Positions 58,706-64,000 of a stretch of 64,000 nt of DNA are shown piece by piece; position 1 is the stretch's first letter; every line of letters starts with the position of its first letter. The stretch comes from Rhynchonema sp. JSB1_4. Lineage: Eukaryota; Nematoda; Chromadorea; Monhysterida; Xyalidae. The notes beneath the pieces are model-generated. The model had not been told where the DNA came from. It searched no databases and saw nothing but the letters and a program-made list of their open reading frames with translations. A program made the position numbers and the translations under genes. The DNA is taken from the NCBI GenBank assembly GCA_030248065.1, contig JASAMV010008650.1:49685-113684 (forward strand). Reading direction: 5' to 3'.

Positions 58706-59140
58706 CAGTGTAGTGGCTGGGGGGGGATGGGGGGGATTCCCCCCCCCCTAAGGAGTAGGTACCTTGCAACCACCCCTTGGGGGGGGGATGGGGGGGAAGG
58801 GTAGGTACCTTGCAACCACCCCGGAGGGTACCTTGCAACCATAAATTTATGGTTTTTATAGGCAAAAATGGGTGTTTTTCGACCTCAAAACCCCAAAAAT
58901 CGCGCGCTCCGCGCGCAAACCTCCATATAATAGCTATTTTGGGCAAATTTTCGGCCAAAATGCAAAAAAGTACCATTTTTTCGGCCAATTTTGCAGAAAA
59001 AAGCATGCAAAAAACACCCTTTTTTCGGACCCCAGGGGTACCTTGCAACCTTCTGGAGGCTGGGTAGGGGGTACCTTGCAACCATCTGGATCCATCCCCC
59101 CTCAAGGGTACCTTGCAACCATCTGCCTGCCACTACACTG
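58706..59140. mobile_element. hAT-type MITE nested in an older MITE near the palindrome centre
   Basis: The ends are CAGTGTAGTGGCTGG and GCCACTACACTG, with exact 8-bp flanks CTGGAGGG (58698-58705 and 59141-59148). Sister of 18783-19217, including the GGTACCTTGCAACC repeats. It interrupts a GGGGGAACAG-family element that starts about 58403. Confidence 0.92.
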
Positions 59141-59347
59141 CTGGAGGGGGAACAGTGGGGCAGGCCTACCCAGGGGGACCCCCTCCCCCCAGGAACTACC
59201 GTAAAAACCTAAATAGAAGAGGGTCACTGACCCGAATCTGAAAAATTGTTCCCAGAAATACCCCCAAAAGGGGTTTGAAAGGATGTTTTTTCGCTTGTAA
59301 TCGCAATTGTTCGTGTCTATTCTTCAACAAGTACAAGAGGCGTATTA

Positions 59348-59780
59348 CCGTAAAAACCTAAATAGAAGGGGGGCTCTATTAACTCACTGAGCCCATTTTG
59401 GGGGGCCCTATTACGGGGGGGCTCTATTCCGGGGGGCCTCTATTAATCCACTGACCCGAACCTGAAAAAATTGTTCCAAGAAATACCCCCAAAAACCCCT
59501 AAAAAGGGGTTTGAAAGGATGTTTTTTCGCTTGTAATCGCATTTATTCGTGTCTATTCGTTAATAAGAGGCGTATTATGTGCTCTCCTCTGAACAAACAA
59601 CAAACGTGCATAAATGCACCTTGTGCACCACTATCAAGCCTTAATACACCACAGTATAGGGGATGTTACTTTAGGGGGGCTCTATTCCGGGGGGCCCTAT
59701 TAATTCACTGACCCCTTTTTGGGGGGCTGTATTACGGGGGGGCTCTAGGTATTCCGGGGGCTGTATTTAGGTTTTTACGG
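59348..59780. mobile_element. TA-flanked MITE, CCGTAAAAACCTAAATA family
   Basis: Perfectly complementary ends CCGTAAAAACCTAAATA and TATTTAGGTTTTTACGG flanked by TA (59346-59347 and 59781-59782). Internally similar to 20549-20962, including GGATGTTTTTTCGCTTG. Confidence 0.85.
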
Positions 59781-59980
59781 TATGTGCCCTGAACGAACAA
59801 CAAACGTGCATAAATGTACCTGCGCACCACTATAAGCCTTAATACACTACTGTATAGGGGATGTTACTTTGAGGCTCTATTCCGGGGGAGGCTCTATTAA
59901 TTCACTGGCCCCTTTTTGGGGGGCTGTTGTATTAAGGGGAGGGGCTCTATAGGGGGGGCTTGGGTTAGAGGTCGGGGGGG

Positions 59981-60138
59981 TACCCGACACCCGACAGCCG
60001 ACACCCGACATCTGAAAAAACCCGACACCCGACACCCGACATCTGAGAAAAAAAGCCGACACCCGACACCCGACAGTTGTAAAAAAACCCGACACCCGAC
60101 ATCTAGTTTTTGAAAAAAACCCGACACCCGACACCTGT
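59981..60138. repeat. CCCGACACC tandem repeat
   Basis: Irregular units of CCCGACACCCGACATC separated by short A-rich spacers. Related CGGGTATCGGGT strings lie in the arms near 56210-56320 and 62885-63000. Confidence 0.75.
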
Positions 60139-60931
60139 TTTTGTAACAAAAACAGGCAAATTTTTGCCCATTTGCATCGTTAGTGCAATTTTTTGGCTCG
60201 GGTTACTGAATTACGAGAGCCCCATGGCCCCACAAGGCGGAGAGAGCCCTGCACGCAAAAAGCCAAAACCACCCCCCCCCCCCCCCCCCCCCCCCCGCGG
60301 AGCGCGCGGATTTTGGGGGATTCTGAGGTCGAAAAACACCCATTTTTGCCTATAAAAACCATAAATTTATGGTTGCAAGGTACCCTCCGGGGTGGTTGCA
60401 AGGTACTTACCCTTCCCCCCATCCCCCCCCCCCCCCCAAGGGGTGGTCGCAAGGGACCTAATCCTTAGGGGGGGGGGGGAATCCCCCCCATCCCCCCCCA
60501 GCCACTACACTGCCCTCCAGGTACGTCTGTCTCCCCCAATTTCTGCCTAAAACAGGCAAATTTAGGCCTAAAATAGATATTTTTAGGCACAAAATGAGTG
60601 ATTTTTTTTCAATGTCGTCAAAAATCGCCAAAATACCCCTTTTATTGAGATTTTTTCCAAAAAGGGCAACAAATGAGCCAAATTTTCGACCTCAAGAAGT
60701 TACTTTTCTCCAAATTTGGGTCCTCCCCCCCCTCCCCCCCAGGGGGGTGCGTCTGTTCTTCCCCCCGAAAAAAAGGAGGGTACTGCCTGTTCCCCCTCCG
60801 GACCAGCAACTACACTGCTCTTCTCCCCCAACTTTTCCAATACCTTTTCGGAGTTTTTCGCGGTTTTTGACCTCGCCCTTGTATCAACTATGGTTCCAGG
60901 TTCATTAAAACTGCCCACCAAAACAAACAAC

Positions 60932-61097
60932 ATGCCGGGACGGGTGCTCAATGTCGCCGTTGCCGGTTGTTTGCACGGAGAAAGGGACCGCATTTACGCC
61001 AAAACCAAGTAAATCCAACACAAACAGTTGTGCAAAATTGATCTTCTGATTTGTTGTGGTGATTTTCAGTCTGTTCGAAACCACTCTGATTTGAAGT
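60932..61097 (+). pseudogene. Decayed copy of DBR1 exon 1
   Basis: Encodes the same start ([13 protein letters not shown]) as the intact exon at 58124-58289, but has Ser to Leu and Met to Arg changes. An in-frame TAA at 61010-61012 replaces a GAA codon. The donor GTTAGT is preserved. Confidence 0.92.
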
Positions 61098-61309
61098 GTT
61101 AGTTCGTGTTCGTCTGCTTATGTGTTTCTGTTCTGACAATAACGCGCTTTGCCTGCTACTTCAAGCGCGTTGCCCACTGTCTAGATCCGGCCCAGGTGTA
61201 GTGGCTGGGGAGGGGATGAAGGGATTCCTCCCCGAAGGGCAAGGGGTGGGGCAGGCACGGTACATTGCAACCACCCCTCTGGGGGGAAGGATGGGGAGGG
61301 AGGTATAGG

Positions 61310-61668
61310 CAGTGTTGGAGGTGGGGGTTGCGGGGTAGCCCCCCAGTACAGCAGGTACCCCCCCCCCGACTTTCACCCCGGTACAGTAGGTATTCTCCCG
61401 ATTTCGCCCCAAAAGTGCCAATTTTTGACCAAAATGGCCAAAATTAGTTTAAAATCAGTGGTTTTTACCTTACAATTACCCAAAATTCCGCGCGCTCACG
61501 ATTCCACACATAATCAAAATATTAAAAAAATGAACCTAACCCCCAAACCGTCCACCCCCTAAGTACATACCCTCCCCCAAGGCCATCGGCTCTGGTACAG
61601 TACGTATCCCCTCTCTGAACCCGATACAGGTGCAGTAGGTATCCCCCTCCAGAGTACCTCCAACACTG
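61310..61668. mobile_element. hAT-type MITE (right arm)
   Basis: Inverted mate of 57558-57912, with GGTATAGG on both sides, the complement of the left-arm CCTATACC duplication. Confidence 0.88.
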
Positions 61669-62003
61669 GGTATAGGCAAACTACACCAACATCAGCTCAT
61701 GGATTTTTTTAAACCAAATTTAGTAGCTTTTTAGCTACTAATTTTTTTTGAAAAGCAGAAATTTTCAAAATTTAATAGCCTAAAAGCTACTAAATTTTGT
61801 ATTTTAGCCAAAAAAGCTAGTAAATTGGCTTTTCAACAGCAAAAAAGCTACTAAATTTTTGATTTTACGAGCTTCTTGCTACTAGCCCATTTTGAAAAAA
61901 TAAACCCTGCATCAGCTCGATTTCGCTACTGGCACATCGTACTTCGTTTTGAATACACACCACCACTGAAATCGGGCTCGTGTTGGTGTAGCTTGCCTTT
62001 ACC
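61669..62003. mobile_element. Long relative of the TAGGCAAAC MITE (right arm)
   Basis: Inverted mate of 57223-57557 with the same ends and the TAGTAGCTTTT interior. Confidence 0.75.
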
Positions 62004-62320
62004 TTGCAACCATCCGTGAGGGTTTTCATAGGCAAACGTGGGCGTTTTTCGACCTTAAAATCCCAAACATCGCACGCTCCAAACCAATTTTCGACCAAAA
62101 TGCAAGAACGTACCAATTTTTGGTCAATTTTGCGGTATAATGCATGCAAAAAACGGAGTAGTCTGCAACCTTCTGGAGGCTAGGTAGGAGGTGCCTTGGA
62201 AGCTATCTGGATTCATCCGCACACGGGTGCCCTGCAGCCATTTGCAGCAGCAGTAGCTCCCAAATGCGTCTTTATCGTAATCACCTGCTCCTGCTACCTC
62301 CCGTTCCCTTCATGATTCAG

Positions 62321-62508
62321 GCATGGCGTGTCCCCCGAAATATCGTCACATAATGACGTTCCACAAGTACTACTCCGGTGAACTCGAGGCGCCCGTGCTG
62401 ACGCTGTTCATTGGTGGCAATCACGAAGCGTCCAACTTTCTGGCCGAACTGCCCTATGGTGGTTGGGTGGCGAATATCTATTACATGGGATATGCCAGTG
62501 TTGTTCCG
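62321..62508 (+). pseudogene. Decayed copy of DBR1 exon 2
   Basis: Matches exon 56717-56906 through [18 protein letters not shown], but has lost one codon after WVA and changed the end near the donor (GTTGTTCCGG instead of GTTGTGCGG). No DBR1 exon 3 follows on this strand within the window. Confidence 0.85.
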
Positions 62509-63587
62509 GTCAGAAACAGGGTTGTTATCGGGTATTGTCGACCAGTGGCGTACAAGTACAGGCGCCACTGTAGTGGCTGGGGGATGGGGGCATCCCCTGT
62601 AGGGGTATCGATCCCCAGTCAACCCTTAGGGGGGATGGGGGAAGGGTATCTATGCTCGAGCCGACCCCAAGGGTATCTCGAGTCAGTGTATTAATGCTTT
62701 TCAAAGGCAAAAATATGTGTTTTCTACCTCGCCAGTCCTAAAAATCGCGCGATCCGCGCGCAAACACACATAAATCGCCATTTTAGGCCAATTTTTGGCG
62801 AGAGTGTCAAAAAGTGGTGCGATTGGCCTGCCACCGCACTGACAGGCGCCGTATACTGCCGAGTAGCGATTGGTATCGGGGGGGGGGGGCATGCCGATCG
62901 ATACCCGATAGCCCGATACTTGGAAAATGTCGATACCCGATAGTTCATGAAAAAAAGCCGATACCCGATACTTCAAAAATAACCCGATACCCGATAGTGC
63001 CAAAATACCAATAAAAAACAATTTTTATAGCAAAACTGAGCTTTTTGGCAAACGTCGCGCGGGATTTTTTTGAGATTACCATTGAGTACTGCTCGCACCA
63101 ATTTTTTTCATAAAAATCATGCAACATGAAAATAGCTCCCACCTACATTTTAAATTTTTTGTCTGGTCGTAAAACAATGAATATCTGTGAACTGTTTTTG
63201 AGGACAGGTTTTTAATCACGAAAAGTGTAACACCTTCGAAAAACATGCCAATCATTACGTTCGAAGCAGTCGTCCTCCGCACGGAATTACAAGAGAAGAC
63301 GTCAATTTATCCAGGCGTGCTGTCTTGACGATGACGAGCGACTAATTATAATTATAATTATAACGGAAATTATACTGGCAGGCGAAAAAAAAACCGGTTT
63401 TTTTTCCGGAAAAAAAACCGAAAAAAAACCGTTTTTTTTCCGAGACCCGAATACTTTTCCATTTATTTTTCCGTGGGTACCTTTTCGGTTTTTGATCGAA
63501 AAAATATCCCAACTTTATTCCAAGTTCGCCAAAACATCGTCATGCAAAACTGAAGAGTTTTTCAATTTCAGTCAAAAATTGGCTCGA

Positions 63588-63966
63588 AAAAAACGGTTCT
63601 TTTTGGTTTTTTTCCCGAAAAAAAAACCGGTTTTTTTTCGCCTGCCAGCATACATGTATTTCCAAGGTACGGGTATTACACTTTTCGCGATTAAAAACCA
63701 GTTCTCAAAAGCAGTTCTGCAGATATTCATTGTTTTACGACCAAAAAAACTTTCAAGTTTAGATGCGACGGTGCGAGCTATTTTCATGCTGCATGACGCA
63801 ACAACAGAGCACGATTTTTATGAAAAATATTGTTGCGGCCAGTACTCAATGGCCATCTCAAAAAAATCCCGCGCGACGTTTGCCAAAAACCTCAGTTTTG
63901 CTATAAAAACGGTGTTTTTATTAGTATTTTGGCACTATCGGGTATCGGGTTACTTTTGAAGTGTCG
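63588..63966. repeat. Direct copy of 55876-56256
   Basis: Nearly identical in the same orientation, from CGAAAAAAACGGTTC to GGTTACTTTTGAAGTGTCGG. An inverted third copy forms the outer end of the right arm (about 62930-63250). Preceded at 63366-63450 by an inverted end of the AAAACCGGTTTT element. Confidence 0.9.
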
Positions 63967-64000
63967 GTATCAAGAGCACAGCGACGAACGAACAACGTTA

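Larger units (their letters stand above)
55940..58915. repeat. Left arm of a 3-kb inverted duplication (with DBR1 exons 1-2)
   Basis: Runs as the reverse complement of 60295-63250, including two DBR1 exons, a TAGGCAAAC-family element, a hAT MITE and flanking G/C-rich sequence, with scattered mismatches and small indels. The shared transposons show that they were already in place when the block was copied. Confidence 0.9.
58916..60294. other. Spacer between the palindrome arms
   Basis: Unique to one side: the rest of the 58706-59140 MITE, a truncated MITE, the TA-flanked MITE at 59348-59780 with partial relatives at 59200-59330 and 59780-59945, and a CCCGACACC repeat. No gene. Confidence 0.6.
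60295..63250. repeat. Right arm of the inverted duplication
   Basis: Reverse-complement counterpart of 55940-58915. It starts just after an uninterrupted run of 25 C (60272-60296). It carries decayed copies of DBR1 exons 1 and 2 on the plus strand. Confidence 0.9.

Noticed and set aside
58119..59105. A 328-residue minus-strand frame, the longest in the window
   Set aside because: Only its last 55 residues are DBR1 exon 1. The rest runs through G/C-rich MITE sequence and is open by composition.

Overview
The window is animal nuclear DNA. Genes are split into many exons by GT-AG introns, most acceptors read TTTCAG or TTGCAG, and the proteins are metazoan families: DNAJA co-chaperone, MAF1, DBR1, a ubiquitin-specific protease and secreted astacin metalloproteases. 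The TTTCAG-type acceptors and the wealth of astacins suggest a small-genome invertebrate such as a nematode-like or tardigrade-like animal, but the phylum cannot be fixed from the sequence. I assembled the gene models by hand from splice sites, reading phase and protein family. Total coding lengths came out divisible by three for every complete gene except one paralogue, which looks frameshifted.

Layout. 1-268: N-terminal exon of a probable 7TM receptor (minus). 269-7.5 kb: gene-poor, with a tRNA-like element, a minisatellite and several inverted-repeat transposons. 7.5-13.8 kb: a USP/C19 deubiquitinase (minus) whose largest intron holds a satellite array. 13.9-21.8 kb: nested non-autonomous transposons and GGTGAGG/CCTCACC arrays. 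21.9-26.3 kb: a complete type I DnaJ gene (plus). 27.0-29.5 kb: a complete MAF1 gene (plus). 29.8-31.4 kb: a TTAA-flanked foldback element. 32.5-50.7 kb: four tandem minus-strand genes, each encoding a secreted astacin joined to a C-terminal kelch-type propeller. The outer two also carry a TSP1 domain and keep the catalytic Glu. The inner two lack TSP1 and have Met in its place. 51.4-58.3 kb: complete DBR1 (minus). 55.9-63.3 kb: a large inverted duplication that copied DBR1 exons 1 and 2 into a dead second copy.

The most unusual system is the astacin-kelch cluster: apparently active and apparently catalytically dead secreted paralogues side by side, with a recent gene-conversion tract between the two dead ones. 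The second theme is layered mobile DNA. Many hAT-type MITEs have exact 8-bp target duplications, one group is nested three deep, there are two TTAA-flanked foldbacks (one with a paralogous empty site in this same window), and there are TA-flanked MITE families. DBR1, MAF1, DNAJA and the USP are housekeeping genes of RNA turnover, Pol III control, protein folding and deubiquitination. Nothing here links them functionally to the protease cluster.
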